This document shows, in pieces, positions 18,001 to 25,961 of a DNA stretch of 64,000 bases. Each line of letters opens with the position of its first letter. The first letter of the stretch is position 1. A program made the position numbers and the translations under genes. Below the pieces are notes generated by a model, which worked only from the letters and a program-made list of their open reading frames with translations, ran no database searches and had not been told where the DNA came from. Origin of the DNA: a bacterium (GTDB lineage Bacteria > Planctomycetota > Planctomycetia > Kolteriales > Kolteriaceae); the NCBI GenBank assembly GCA_019753235.1, contig JAIELF010000056.1, positions 38,542 to 102,541 on the forward strand. The letters are read 5' to 3'.

Positions 18001-19027
18001 TATCGGCCGGTGTCCCTTCTGCTGGGGGAGCAAACTCTCCCGCAAAATCGAGCACCACGCGGTCGGTCGACATTCCCGATGGAACGAACAGCCATTTCGA
18101 TTGATCGGAGTCGCGAGAAATGAGCGTCCAATCTCCAGGCTGATCCACCTTCGGCCGAAGCTCGCCTTCGGGCACGCGAATCGTCAAGCGGATACCGTTC
18201 TCACTCGACCCGATTCTGGTGATCTCCATCCGAGCGCGAACATCGATACGAGTAGGAGTGACCGTCGACTCAATCCGTGCGATTCCCGAGGTGACCGCAA
18301 CCGCCGAGGAACGACTCTCGGCGGACGTCAACGAGAAAGCCAGCGTTCCTGTCGAATCGGGAAGCAACAAATGCTCTCGGGCGGAGATCGCCGAGACAAC
18401 CCCGGGCGACATCAACGACCAGTTCGGCGGTATCGTCAACTCGAGGGAATGGAGCGAATTGGTGGGGAGTCGGAGACGAAAATCGAAGCCATTGCGACGC
18501 CGGGCTCCTTGTTGTTCCCAGCCAATCTCGAGCCCTTGGGCCAGCGGCGAGGAGGGAACAATCACCAAGGCAGACTGCTCCGTCGCGCCCCAAACCGTCG
18601 GCGTCAAGCTATCGGCCGGCACCGATTGAACACTTCTTACCAACAGGTTCCATGGATGAAATGCGATCCGCGGTCCGGTGGAAGAAGGGACGACCCAGGT
18701 GCTTGTTCCCTTCAACAATCCAGAGATAGGATCGATCGACGCCCGGAGTCTCCCTTCGACAGGTTGGCGTTCCTGACCTTGCCGGCGAGAGTGGCGATAC
18801 CTTTCCAGCAGATCGGCAAAAGTGGTGGGCGACATCGATTGCGCCTGCCCAGGCAAGTATCTCCGAATCTGATCCACGAGATTCTCGTCAGGAATCTGAA
18901 TCGCCTGAATGGCAAGGCGATTTTCGGGTGTCCCCATGGGCAGCATCGGTGCAACAGCCGATTTTGCTGCCGGCCCCGCGGGTGGGTCGGCAGTCAACAT
19001 CGCCAGCGTCAGACACCACCCTATCAT
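12014..19027 (-). CDS. Giant beta-rich membrane protein with two similar halves, function unknown
   Basis: About 2337 residues; not recognised as a named family. ATG at 19027 begins a weak signal-like segment; TTG at 19048 is an alternative. The first half is a long run of predicted beta-sandwich segments ending in hydrophobic helices (VGVIVALALTFLFG, LLASLVVASVGS, TAVASSVGLLLL). Around residue 1220 a second signal-like segment occurs (MLTTLLGILMSPLSMASGAEP), followed by another beta-rich stretch and C-terminal membrane helices (AVSAMTLVLVLVYRLW, IGVGLLIIATLGAV). The two halves look like a fused pair of the architecture seen once in the neighbour at 19095-22499. A pattern of LPxxA/W followed within 12-15 residues by DG or GG recurs (for example VRLPDGA..MLDG and AELPAQW..KLDG). 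Probably envelope-located. Confidence 0.75.
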   Translation of the reverse strand: MIGWCLTLAMLTADPPAGPAAKSAVAPMLPMGTPENRLAIQAIQIPDENLVDQIRRYLPGQAQSMSPTTFADLLERYRHSRRQGQERQPVEGRLRASIDPISGLLKGTSTWVVPSSTGPRIAFHPWNLLVRSVQSVPADSLTPTVWGATEQSALVIVPSSPLAQGLEIGWEQQGARRRNGFDFRLRLPTNSLHSLELTIPPNWSLMSPGVVSAISAREHLLLPDSTGTLAFSLTSAESRSSAVAVTSGIARIESTVTPTRIDVRARMEITRIGSSENGIRLTIRVPEGELRPKVDQPGDWTLISRDSDQSKWLFVPSGMSTDRVVLDFAGEFAPPAEGTPADTLWEPPFIRLDDGELLSEEIIFVVPTAYRLARLSPGSFRFEATSTDEAGSLRFAFRGMDRSKRPSMEVIRRRTPMLAQGGMKLDLSANPPRVTGTFELTLDEGQRDSIEAELPAQWRLVSAKLDGATTLTSVRTDVRQDGGQVAFLPLPRMLTPAAPATLEIVAEREGLASPAAAEESLVLPEIRLMDAHVRSTQEYRLLLDPQFPVSLDQLPAPRQTSTDPASPSKPQYVFDFLSPLPATSITLLPALPRFRASLDHQIRWRQSDWRQEWSLDLDIQQGSLETLHLVSPRPLPENLTWRTFESENAVVEFERFPEVLASENPSLLQPRGDQAPDEEPEPGANPKVEREHHYQLRLAFPVRKSIRLQTEWNDTGESIEPPLLRLPDAEDFSAQVQIESRTGRVVDVQSRGLVSTNPFQGDDDAETLVVWKGQYDPLERQASLRLSVQDDKVSLAPRRGRAIVRCVSRLEEESVVHSIEIVMENQHVSPLQVRLPDGAYVWQVMLDGASLQPGQRGGILQIASTLEPGVHSCRLVFSSPLKRFWGLLHVALPTPLEEWDLISSTWMIDRDSGAYLLADRSLKLMSVLQTIERGPANHLVSLTDSPASRETLLRFQNAFTDLPEPVRTSTPDVLRELARTLVPGATLAVSRRSIASRPADTGSAELLGDWLSARGIWIGALDSSAIITKRSPSFLGGEMRRNWNWERWSQQILSEVRANGSSDDQQFLAAVPEPASLLAMPLHDIETGATRQVSWSYVVSGPSQGLAYDVLLVPSDLLTRLSRVGVIVALALTFLFGRHWNIAAHRRFLIGALLASLVVASVGSWAHHLFSVPLWTAVASSVGLLLLRMFRPTVHQPNVGPSPDNSSSGFPAFRSGMLTTLLGILMSPLSMASGAEPGDDRVLIPVSPTGEVKQVIVSDDLARRLQQAGPSPDRVLIERSEYRGEPTVAGKYRWKAVFVGSALMETEQRRVTLALAGIEPLRLVINGKEVEDYHPAGPQTSIDFILPAEQGSSSTSFRAEVEFDSPVVGRAGERSLQFRVPPASVTDVRVGMDQEVILDEASRAEGWQATTIDGKHILARESGATEQVSVRWRVAGEGPPASSPIDFESIRLLKVAGSSVEMSIILRLTVSPDRHEVVIPISDRFVLRELEGEGIRDWHLELLGQKQRVIHVEIEPGQKIRQVSIRGEVAIDPAGPFVMPAIRVEESGRESGVLGLVTGPDWEASIVDRQACRPTTESDFLATWSRLSREVPPASVKETLRVERMESQPPVAVTIELRPRQGKWSIEQDINARLEPVWKTTLIEAKIRAKKSDLPLGPLVLELPAEARVIRVGGPSVKDWIEQGDELEIFLRDSKNESTKEPAIVELTIHLPWDLSSRRAVGRTTRSLAPLRWRQADSPITRWQVSTASGWELAMSDSSATDPVTRGSASINKQVIGTDPIAIQIAPEARELSAETLTRVTIRDRQTVIEGIIQLHVDRGTIGKLEFRSKGGLRNLQWESDQSIPPTAEERGGERVWVHRAGRSVAGDMTLRWRTSKLDDASGTTIPRIILDVPARVREWVSVVNLTGRKIDLQSPGLLANPLPPIFSTLVSGVLGTALPNAQSFLAESKDWQLSFSLDKQKSASPSFLVTWSDHDLLVGEQGSIRGRSVWQIIDQSEGIIEIQTPTNLQCDMISFDENPLTAVERNARGLRLPVFLKGRSQRLVLEWSMTPLKSGDELALPTVLSSAPHPGILRVRHSSASSLLIAPRDGINKIDWLVDRLSHVVEDVTARSRRPFRPSDRLSMLQDLALTRDGQNVLRSLIRANSSSPGKENSESSSADQPLADRATELMRQRDLLEASLRGKGPADGPEVTVPESFLLWQASETVPTTDVHYGRFNGSTISLPVASQTRIEARLLTTNEWVRIAVSAMTLVLVLVYRLWTSMRLYWPAPMVTAAVAWIFFADSPAIGVGLLIIATLGAVRAVSRWLESSVVDYVSTVLIRPERVADSTVARSKP

Positions 19028-19094
19028 CAGATCACTTTCCGATTGCAAAGAACTTGGCCGAGCTTGTCACCATGTTGTCGATGGCCTGTCGGTA

Positions 19095-22000
19095 TCAGGA
19101 CTTCTCGCGTCGAGCTCCTCGGCTGGTGATTCGCGTTTTCGGTTCAAGTTGCCGCAAGATGGAGGAGCCCATTGCTTGGCCTTGCCGGCCGGTGCGCTTA
19201 GCGCCAATCACGGGTTGCCGTTGCCGTCGCATCACCATCCATGCATGCACGAGGGCCGCCAGCAAACCGAGCCCCAAACCCCAGCGAGCCCCCATCCATA
19301 ACCACGTGAGCATTTCTGGAACGACCGCCATCAGCGCGGTCAAGAGAAGCAATGCCACGAGGAGAACGCGGACCTGGTACGCCAACGAAAGCCGAGAAAC
19401 CGCCAACACGAAGACCAGACAGCTTCCCGAACAGGCGAGGATCCAAAAGGGTTCGCGAACCGTGATGAGTCGAATCGAAGAATCGCGATTGAAGAGAGAG
19501 AACCTCCAGATGCGAGGCGCGACGACCTCGCGCGATTGTTCCGTCCACGAGACATCGTAGCCAGCCTCGTTCATCCATTTCAGATCGTCGGGCTCAATCC
19601 CCAAAACGCCATCATCCCCTTGCGTCAGTCCAAGCCACGCCAAGGTTGTTGAAGGACCTGCCGATCCCCAGCGAAACAAAAGTCGATCTTCCATCATGCG
19701 AAAGCTCCACCGGACCATCTCGATGGCCGCATCATCGAGAATCACCGGCGACTGAATCTGTTCGAAAGCGACGGCGCCGCGTCGAACGGCATCGGGAAAG
19801 TCATAATCGAGTTCGACCGTGGTCGGAGCATCGACCGCGGGCAAGCGGACCTGAACCACCTGCTCGCCGGCGGGAGTTTCCTCGACGGGCTGACCATCCA
19901 CAAATGCGTTCAGCCGACGAGCGCCGGCCGGCAACCGAATGCTAATATCGCGAGCCCGATGCTTGGCGATCAACCAACGCTTCCGCGCCCATCGGCTCCC
20001 CTCGGGCGTCACGACCTCTTCGATCGTGACGCGCGGGATGACGAGCGTCGCTAAGAGTGCCGTCGGCTCAAACTGGATCGACAGCTCTTCGGGCATCGCC
20101 AAGATATCGGCCGGTCGAATCTCTGCCACCGCTCGCCTGCCCGACTCAACGACTCGGCTCGGGGCAGGAACAGTTCCAACCCAACCATTGCCCACTGATG
20201 CCCGCAGGCCCCGCTCGGTGTAGATGCGCCCGGTCCATGACTCGATGGTGGTTCCGCGGGGGAGTATCAACGGAACCGCGATGGGGAAGGATTCGTTTGC
20301 TGATAGTCCGACGCGATAATCAAACTGTATCTCGCACGAACTGCTCGGATTGCGCAGTCGAAGCGGAACGACCGCACCTGGCTCGAGTCGGACGTTCTCC
20401 ACCAAAAAGTCGCTGCTCACCTGAACGCCGGGCAACTTGGAAGGGACCGAGACGGATACTTCATCAAATGGCGCGTATTGAGCACGAAACCGAATGATGG
20501 TCCGAACTTCTAGATCTTTGTCGGTCCTGGCCAAGAGACATTCGACGCTCGCATCAACGGTTGCCGGCAACGATTCAACGCGGAAGGCCAGACGTGCCTG
20601 GCCCGGCTGTCGGCGGAAAAACCAGTACGCCGGCGGATCTCCGGAATCCCCATCCGGGATCGGTTCGCGACGAAGGTACTCGGTGCCGGCATCATCGAGA
20701 ACTAGTCGAAGGCCCGGCTCGACACGAACGGTCATCGCCCCCTGCACAAATCGATCGGACTCAAGAGCAGGCAGCGACACATGATTCACGCCGGGCGTTT
20801 CGATCGGCATCTCTCCTCGAAGCGTCACTTCGACTTCTTTGTCTTCGACGACCTCGGCAAGCACCGCGCGCACCTGTCGCGTGGGAGACTCTTGATCAAT
20901 CTCAAGCTCTTCCAAGCGGAACAAGTCAGCTGGAACCATTTCGATGTTCCGCATGGTGCGAGGAACAAGGAATACAAACGAGTCCGCTTGTGCCCCGCGC
21001 ACGCTCATGACAAATCGGGTTGCCAAGAGGGCCTCTTTTCCGATCGTGAGCTCACTGTCGGCCGTCGCGGATAATACGGGTCGAGCAGGCTCGGCAATTG
21101 CCAAAACCGAAGCTCCACTGCCCAGCAGGCGAAAGACCTGTCGAGGGGACGACTCGGTGAACTCTCCCCCAAGCTCCGAGAGGTTTACCCGCCGGGCCGA
21201 CGAGCCTGGTCGAATACGAACCCACAAATTAGGTGACCATCCCATCATGATCAACGAGTTCGTTACCGGGCTTGCCATCCATTCCACCGGAAGCAATTCC
21301 ATTCCCGCGTCGCCTAGCACCGTGGGACGCTGGGTTGTCACCTTGATCTTCATCGGTCCCGTCAATGGCCGAGCCAGGCGAAAGAGACACTCCCGTTTTC
21401 CATCGACATCGCTCCAGATCAGATCGTGCGCGAGCGGTTGATCATTCTGCGTCGGGAATATCTGCACGTTCTGATCATCTGCTGGAAATCGAAGCGTCCC
21501 CTCCACGAGTTCGCTGGCCGACCCTATCTCGATAGTCGATTCCATCGTTGTTGTTTTCGGCTCGATCCGAACCTGCGTCAGCGTGCGAACACTCTGCGCA
21601 AGAACACTCAGCGGTCGATCGATTCCACGCCGCCAGGCGATGGCCAAAGGCTCGCCCGGTACGATGGTGAGATCTGCGCTCTTGTGATCGGCCGAGAGCG
21701 CGACGTCCTTCCCCGAGGAGAGTTGCCGAACAAAAGCGAGTTCATCCGAACTAACGACCTTGCCCCGCATGACAGGCGACGCGGGAAGGGAGAGTTTGAG
21801 ATTCCACTCCGAAGGGAGTCTTGAAACATCGACTAAGAACTCAATCTCGATTTCGTAGTTGCCGGCACGATCGAAGCGAACCTCGTAACCGGCGGCCGAT
21901 CGGCGAACGGCGGGAATCCAGTCCTGACTTTTTTTCACACCCCCGAGCTCGGCGGACGCGGTGATCCACTCTCGGGCTCGCACTTGTTTGAGAACCGCCT

Positions 22001-22499
22001 CGCCGAGTGAGATCGTTCCCCAGGTCGCTCGATTTCCCTCGGTACGAAAGCTCATCGTGGCCCGACCGTGCACGGGGTCAGAACCAAGATCCAGTTCCAG
22101 GTCAACACTCGTGACGCTGGCAGCGCCGCTGTGTCCAAGCCTCTTCGCGACTTCTTGATCAAGCCACGCATCCAGCGACTGAAGAGGAAGAATGGCCGTC
22201 CCATCCGCGCCGACTTGATTACCTGCACCGGGCGGAACCACAATCACATACGGAAAGAACTCAAGATCCTTCAGAACCTTTTCGACGATACCGCTGGCGG
22301 ACGCCGACGGAAGGGGCGCGCTTGTGGGAGGACCCGGCGCGGCCGGAGCCGGAACGCTGTCGGTCGGTCCCTTTCCATCGGGAGTAGACTGTGCCGATAG
22401 AGCGGGCGCTCCGCAAAGGGCGAGCATCAAAACCCAAAGCCCCAGGGGATTCGCCCGAGCGAAGCCGGCATGCTCAACCTTTTGTGCCGGTCCGATCAA
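19095..22499 (-). CDS. Large secreted/membrane beta-rich protein, function unknown
   Basis: About 1134 residues, not recognised as a named family. TTG at 22499 is preceded by AGGAGAAAGAG; a GTG at 22514 would add five residues. A signal peptide (LGLWVLMLALCGAPALSAQ) is followed by a Pro/Ala/Ser-rich linker and a segment FFPYVIVVPPG. A long beta-rich region contains repeated sandwich-like units, including IRLPAGARRLNAFVDG, which matches patterns in the giant protein downstream. Near the C-terminus hydrophobic helices (FWILACSGSCLVFVLAV, VLLVALLLLTALMAVV, GLGLGLLAALVHAWM) and a basic tail suggest anchoring in the inner membrane with the bulk outside. The downstream giant gene starts after a 67-base gap, so the two are probably one operon. 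Confidence 0.75.
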   Translation of the reverse strand: MIGPAQKVEHAGFARANPLGLWVLMLALCGAPALSAQSTPDGKGPTDSVPAPAAPGPPTSAPLPSASASGIVEKVLKDLEFFPYVIVVPPGAGNQVGADGTAILPLQSLDAWLDQEVAKRLGHSGAASVTSVDLELDLGSDPVHGRATMSFRTEGNRATWGTISLGEAVLKQVRAREWITASAELGGVKKSQDWIPAVRRSAAGYEVRFDRAGNYEIEIEFLVDVSRLPSEWNLKLSLPASPVMRGKVVSSDELAFVRQLSSGKDVALSADHKSADLTIVPGEPLAIAWRRGIDRPLSVLAQSVRTLTQVRIEPKTTTMESTIEIGSASELVEGTLRFPADDQNVQIFPTQNDQPLAHDLIWSDVDGKRECLFRLARPLTGPMKIKVTTQRPTVLGDAGMELLPVEWMASPVTNSLIMMGWSPNLWVRIRPGSSARRVNLSELGGEFTESSPRQVFRLLGSGASVLAIAEPARPVLSATADSELTIGKEALLATRFVMSVRGAQADSFVFLVPRTMRNIEMVPADLFRLEELEIDQESPTRQVRAVLAEVVEDKEVEVTLRGEMPIETPGVNHVSLPALESDRFVQGAMTVRVEPGLRLVLDDAGTEYLRREPIPDGDSGDPPAYWFFRRQPGQARLAFRVESLPATVDASVECLLARTDKDLEVRTIIRFRAQYAPFDEVSVSVPSKLPGVQVSSDFLVENVRLEPGAVVPLRLRNPSSSCEIQFDYRVGLSANESFPIAVPLILPRGTTIESWTGRIYTERGLRASVGNGWVGTVPAPSRVVESGRRAVAEIRPADILAMPEELSIQFEPTALLATLVIPRVTIEEVVTPEGSRWARKRWLIAKHRARDISIRLPAGARRLNAFVDGQPVEETPAGEQVVQVRLPAVDAPTTVELDYDFPDAVRRGAVAFEQIQSPVILDDAAIEMVRWSFRMMEDRLLFRWGSAGPSTTLAWLGLTQGDDGVLGIEPDDLKWMNEAGYDVSWTEQSREVVAPRIWRFSLFNRDSSIRLITVREPFWILACSGSCLVFVLAVSRLSLAYQVRVLLVALLLLTALMAVVPEMLTWLWMGARWGLGLGLLAALVHAWMVMRRQRQPVIGAKRTGRQGQAMGSSILRQLEPKTRITSRGARREKS

Positions 22500-22693
22500 A
22501 CTCTTTCTCCTCACTGGGCGGCCGAGGCCTACGGTGCTCTCTGGAAGATTAGCCCGGTCGCCGACCGACTGCTATCGAAATGAAAAACGACAGCGTAGAC
22601 GCTGATATCCTCTACGGCTGCCGGCCGCAGAAAGACCACGGCCTGCCGAGCTCGTCTGGACTCTTCAAGCGTACCTTCGGACCGGCGTTCCGG

Positions 22694-23482
22694 TCAGGTT
22701 TCGGCCGATAGTTCGCGAGCGACTTCTTCATGGAGCAACCCGTTGGTCGCCAGGAGACTCCGATTGTAAAGATCGTACCGGTCCGAACCGAAGTTGGTGA
22801 CCTTCCCCCCCGCCTCCTGAACGAGGAGCACGCCCGCGGCCACATCCCAAGGTTGAATGATGTGTGAGTAAAAACCGTCGCTTCGGCCCGCGGCAACGTA
22901 CGCCATACTGAGAGCGGCCGAGCCCATTCGTCGAACCGATCGAGTCCGCGCGGTCATCCGAACCATCCCGCTAATCGTTTCAGGATGATGGGCGGGGACC
23001 GCCGGCAGTCCAACACAAATCAGCCCTTCGGCGAGTCTCGGCGAGGAACTGACCTGTAAACGATTTCCGTTGCAGGCAGAACCTTGGCCTTTGACCGCCA
23101 GAAAAGTCTCTTTCTTCGACGGATCAAAAATCACGCCGACAACGATCTCGCCCGCGACTTCGAGCGCGATCGACGTGCCGAAAAACGGGAAGCCGTGAAC
23201 GAAATTGGTTGTTCCATCGATCGGGTCGACAATCCATCGCCTGGCCGATCGAAGCTTGGCGACGTCGGTGGCATCTTCCTCGCCCAGAAAGTCGTCGTCA
23301 GGAAATCGCCGGGCAATGGTCTCTTTAATGGCCACCTGGACGGCGAGATCGGCCTCGGTGACCAGGTCATTTTGACCTTTCGACCGGGTCGTGAAGCGAC
23401 CCATCCATCCGGTCATGACTTCGCCAGCACGTCGGGCCGCCTGCAACGCGGTCTCTCGTTCCGATTCCCATGTCGATTTCAC
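22694..23482 (-). CDS. suhB: Inositol-1-monophosphatase family protein
   Basis: 262 residues, the usual length of SuhB-type enzymes. The Mg-dependent phosphatase motifs are all present: GEED at 67-70 (metal), WIVDPIDGTTNFVHG around 83-97 (metal and catalytic Thr) and QPWDVAAGVLLVQEAGG near residues 210-225. It hydrolyses inositol monophosphate or related phosphates in the cytoplasm. It lies 195 bases upstream of the giant-protein genes on the same strand and is divergent from the MqnA/MqnD gene across 130 bases that must contain two promoters. The exact substrate is uncertain, since the family includes other small-molecule phosphatases. Confidence 0.92.
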   Translation of the reverse strand: MKSTWESERETALQAARRAGEVMTGWMGRFTTRSKGQNDLVTEADLAVQVAIKETIARRFPDDDFLGEEDATDVAKLRSARRWIVDPIDGTTNFVHGFPFFGTSIALEVAGEIVVGVIFDPSKKETFLAVKGQGSACNGNRLQVSSSPRLAEGLICVGLPAVPAHHPETISGMVRMTARTRSVRRMGSAALSMAYVAAGRSDGFYSHIIQPWDVAAGVLLVQEAGGKVTNFGSDRYDLYNRSLLATNGLLHEEVARELSAET

Positions 23483-23612
23483 GATTCCTGCTCTCTTTAT
23501 CTCAGGCTACTACGATACCCCAGGCGATCGGAACAATTGCCCCTTCGGGAGCCGGTTTCGGCATGAGATCATGCTCAAAGCCCGCCCCAGCGTTATAGCG
23601 AGGAAAAGTTAG

Positions 23613-24464
23613 GTGGAAAAAAAGAGGATACGTGTCGGCCATAGCCCCGATCCCGACGACGCTTTTATGTTTTACGCCCTGACCTTTGGTCGCCTCGATA
23701 CCGGCCCCTACGAATTCGTTCATCAACTCGAGGATATCGAGACGCTTAATCGCCGAGCGCTCGAAGGTGAACTCGAAGTCTCCGCCGTCAGCATTCACGC
23801 CTACGCGAAGCTGACCGACCGCTATGCCCTGTTGCCCACTGGATCGAGCATGGGGGACCAGTACGGCCCCATGATCGTCGCGAGAGAGAACTTCTCCCGC
23901 GAGGAACTCCCGCATCGGCACCTGGCGGTCCCCGGCACGCTCACGACGGCGTTCTTGTCGGCATCGCTTTACAGTCCGGGCCCATTGCGATACACCGTTG
24001 TTCCTTTCGATGAGATTCTCCATCGCGTCGAGGCAGGCGAGTTCGATGCCGGGCTCATCATCCACGAGGGTCAGCTCACCTTCGCTCAACAAGGCCTCTC
24101 GCTCCACGTCGACCTGGGTGTTTGGTGGCAAGAAGAAACGGGTCTTCCGCTGCCTCTGGGGGGAAACGTGATTCGCAAAGATCTCGGACCCAAAGCAATG
24201 TCCGAGATCAGTCGAATGATTCGTCAAAGCATTCGCTACGCTCTGGAACATCGCGATGAAGCTCTCGACTACGCTCTCAAGTATGCTCGCGATATGGAGC
24301 GGGATCTCGCCGGTCGATTCGTCGATATGTACGTCAACCATTGGACGCTCGACTACGGCCAGCGCGGTCGCGACGCCATTCGAATGCTTCTCGATCGGGG
24401 TGTCCAAGCGAATATCATTCCCGGTCCGATTCAGATCGAGTTCGTCGAGGATGACCAGAGTTAG
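23613..24464 (+). CDS. mqnD: MqnA/MqnD family protein, probable 1,4-dihydroxy-6-naphthoate synthase
   Basis: 283 residues, GTG start preceded by AGGAAAAG. The protein has the periplasmic-binding-protein-like fold of the MqnA/MqnD family: VGHSPDPDDAFMFYAL at the N-terminus resembles the SPCPNDTF motif of MqnD, and GSSMGDQYGPMIV and AGLIIHEGQLTF are the usual later landmarks. MqnD converts cyclic de-hypoxanthinylfutalosine to 1,4-dihydroxy-6-naphthoate in the futalosine route to menaquinone. Pathway partners are not in the window. The less precise label MqnA/MqnD/SBP family would be the safe alternative. Confidence 0.75.
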   Translation: MEKKRIRVGHSPDPDDAFMFYALTFGRLDTGPYEFVHQLEDIETLNRRALEGELEVSAVSIHAYAKLTDRYALLPTGSSMGDQYGPMIVARENFSREELPHRHLAVPGTLTTAFLSASLYSPGPLRYTVVPFDEILHRVEAGEFDAGLIIHEGQLTFAQQGLSLHVDLGVWWQEETGLPLPLGGNVIRKDLGPKAMSEISRMIRQSIRYALEHRDEALDYALKYARDMERDLAGRFVDMYVNHWTLDYGQRGRDAIRMLLDRGVQANIIPGPIQIEFVEDDQS

Positions 24465-24559
24465 ATCTCGACATCCTCGCGATCGACCCTTATCGCGCAG
24501 GACCAGAGAATAACCATGATGGGCTGCCGACCTGGTACTTCGTCCCCTGGGACCGTTGG

Positions 24560-25681
24560 GTGAACGTGATGAGTAAAGACTCGGCAGTCTCGTCCCCGCC
24601 TCGCGTTTGGTTGATCGCCAGCACGTTCGAGCCGCGCGGCAGTTCCCTTTACACTTTGCGACTCGCGAGTCATTTATCGGCTCTCGGTTGGGAAGTGCAA
24701 ATCATCTGTGAAAATGACGAGTATTTGCCGCCGCGCTTGAAGACCGCTTGGCCGATCCACGCGATTCCACGGCTACGAAGCCCACTGCTGGGAGCGGGGC
24801 CGCTTCTTCGGCTCGCGCAGAGAACGGCACATCCCCCCGATATCATTCATTCGCAGACACTCGGGATCGAGCGGATCGGCGATCTGCTGGCGGAAGAGTT
24901 TGATCGGCCTCACCTGTTGACGGCGCATCATCTTCCAGAGGAGGTCGGCACCCTGGATGTCACCCCCGAAGATCTCTCGGCCATCATTGCCGTGAGCCCC
25001 AGCATTGAACAGGGTCTCGTTCAACGAATGTCGGTCCCGACCGAGCTCATTCGGATGATACCCAGCGGCGTAGAGATTTCTTCCCATCCGAAGATCCCCA
25101 TGCCGCGCGATAAAGAGAGGGTTCCGATCGTTGGGACGGCCAGCGTTCTCGAACCATCGAAAGGTGTCATGTACTTTTTGATGGCTGCCGACCTGATCCT
25201 CTCGGCAGGGCAAGATGTGGAGTTTGTCGTCGCCGGCGGCGGACCGGAGGAAGAATTCCTTCGCCGGGCCGCCCGGCATATGGACATTGAACAGCGGGTC
25301 ACCTTTGTGCCGAACGTCTCCTCCTTTGCCAAGATCATCGAGAACTACGATGTCTTTGTCGCGCCCAATATCGCGGAGGGGGTCGGCTCGATCGTGCTAG
25401 AAGCGATGTCTTTGGGCAAGCCCGTCGTCGTTACCCGAGCCGGTGGGACGGCAGATTTTTTTGAAGACGGCGAACATGCAATGCTCATCGAAAAGGCCAA
25501 CCATGTCGTTCTGGCCGACAAGATCGAATCCCTGCTGGACTTTCCGAACAAAGCTCGGCAATTGGCACTCCGGGGACAAGGATTGGTGAGAGAACGGTTC
25601 ACCGCGGCCCAGATGGGCGACCAAACCGCCCGACTCTACCGAGATGTTTTGACGATCACCCAGCCCGCCGTTCCATCGTAA
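24560..25681 (+). CDS. GT4-type glycosyltransferase
   Basis: 373 residues. GTG at 24560, with an in-frame ATG three codons later. It is a GT-B fold enzyme: the N-terminal donor-side motif RGSSLYTLRLASHLSALGW precedes a Rossmann-like half, and the C-terminal half has VPIVGTASVLEPSKG, FVVAGGGPEEEFL and the nucleotide-sugar site GVGSIVLEAMSLGKPVVVTRAGGTADFF, where the E of the usual EGxxxxxLE pattern is conserved. It probably adds a sugar to an envelope glycan or lipid. It follows the MqnA/MqnD gene by 95 bases, and no polysaccharide cluster surrounds it. Confidence 0.88.
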   Translation: MNVMSKDSAVSSPPRVWLIASTFEPRGSSLYTLRLASHLSALGWEVQIICENDEYLPPRLKTAWPIHAIPRLRSPLLGAGPLLRLAQRTAHPPDIIHSQTLGIERIGDLLAEEFDRPHLLTAHHLPEEVGTLDVTPEDLSAIIAVSPSIEQGLVQRMSVPTELIRMIPSGVEISSHPKIPMPRDKERVPIVGTASVLEPSKGVMYFLMAADLILSAGQDVEFVVAGGGPEEEFLRRAARHMDIEQRVTFVPNVSSFAKIIENYDVFVAPNIAEGVGSIVLEAMSLGKPVVVTRAGGTADFFEDGEHAMLIEKANHVVLADKIESLLDFPNKARQLALRGQGLVRERFTAAQMGDQTARLYRDVLTITQPAVPS

Positions 25682-25961
25682 AGAGACGCTCGTGACACCT
25701 CTCGCTTTGAAAAGGAAAACAGCGATCGACAGATGATGTTGAAAGGAAAATCCGCTCTCTTGGGCATGAAAAGAGGGCTCTTCGTCATGCGAAGGATCCG
25801 CCGGCATCACCTATTTTGGCTTGTCGGCCAGCGCAATCGAAATCTAGACGGCATAGAAGACGTTGAGAAATTGCCAGCAGGATCCCACAATAGGTCTCGG
25901 ACGAGGGTAAGCCGATCCAGGCAGTGCCGGTGCGGACCTCGTTTCGAACGAAAGAGATGTC

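Noticed and set aside
18101..19129. Plus-strand frame of 342 codons opposite the giant protein
   Set aside because: Arg/Gly/His-rich composition with no family features and fully inside the giant gene; treated as an antisense shadow.
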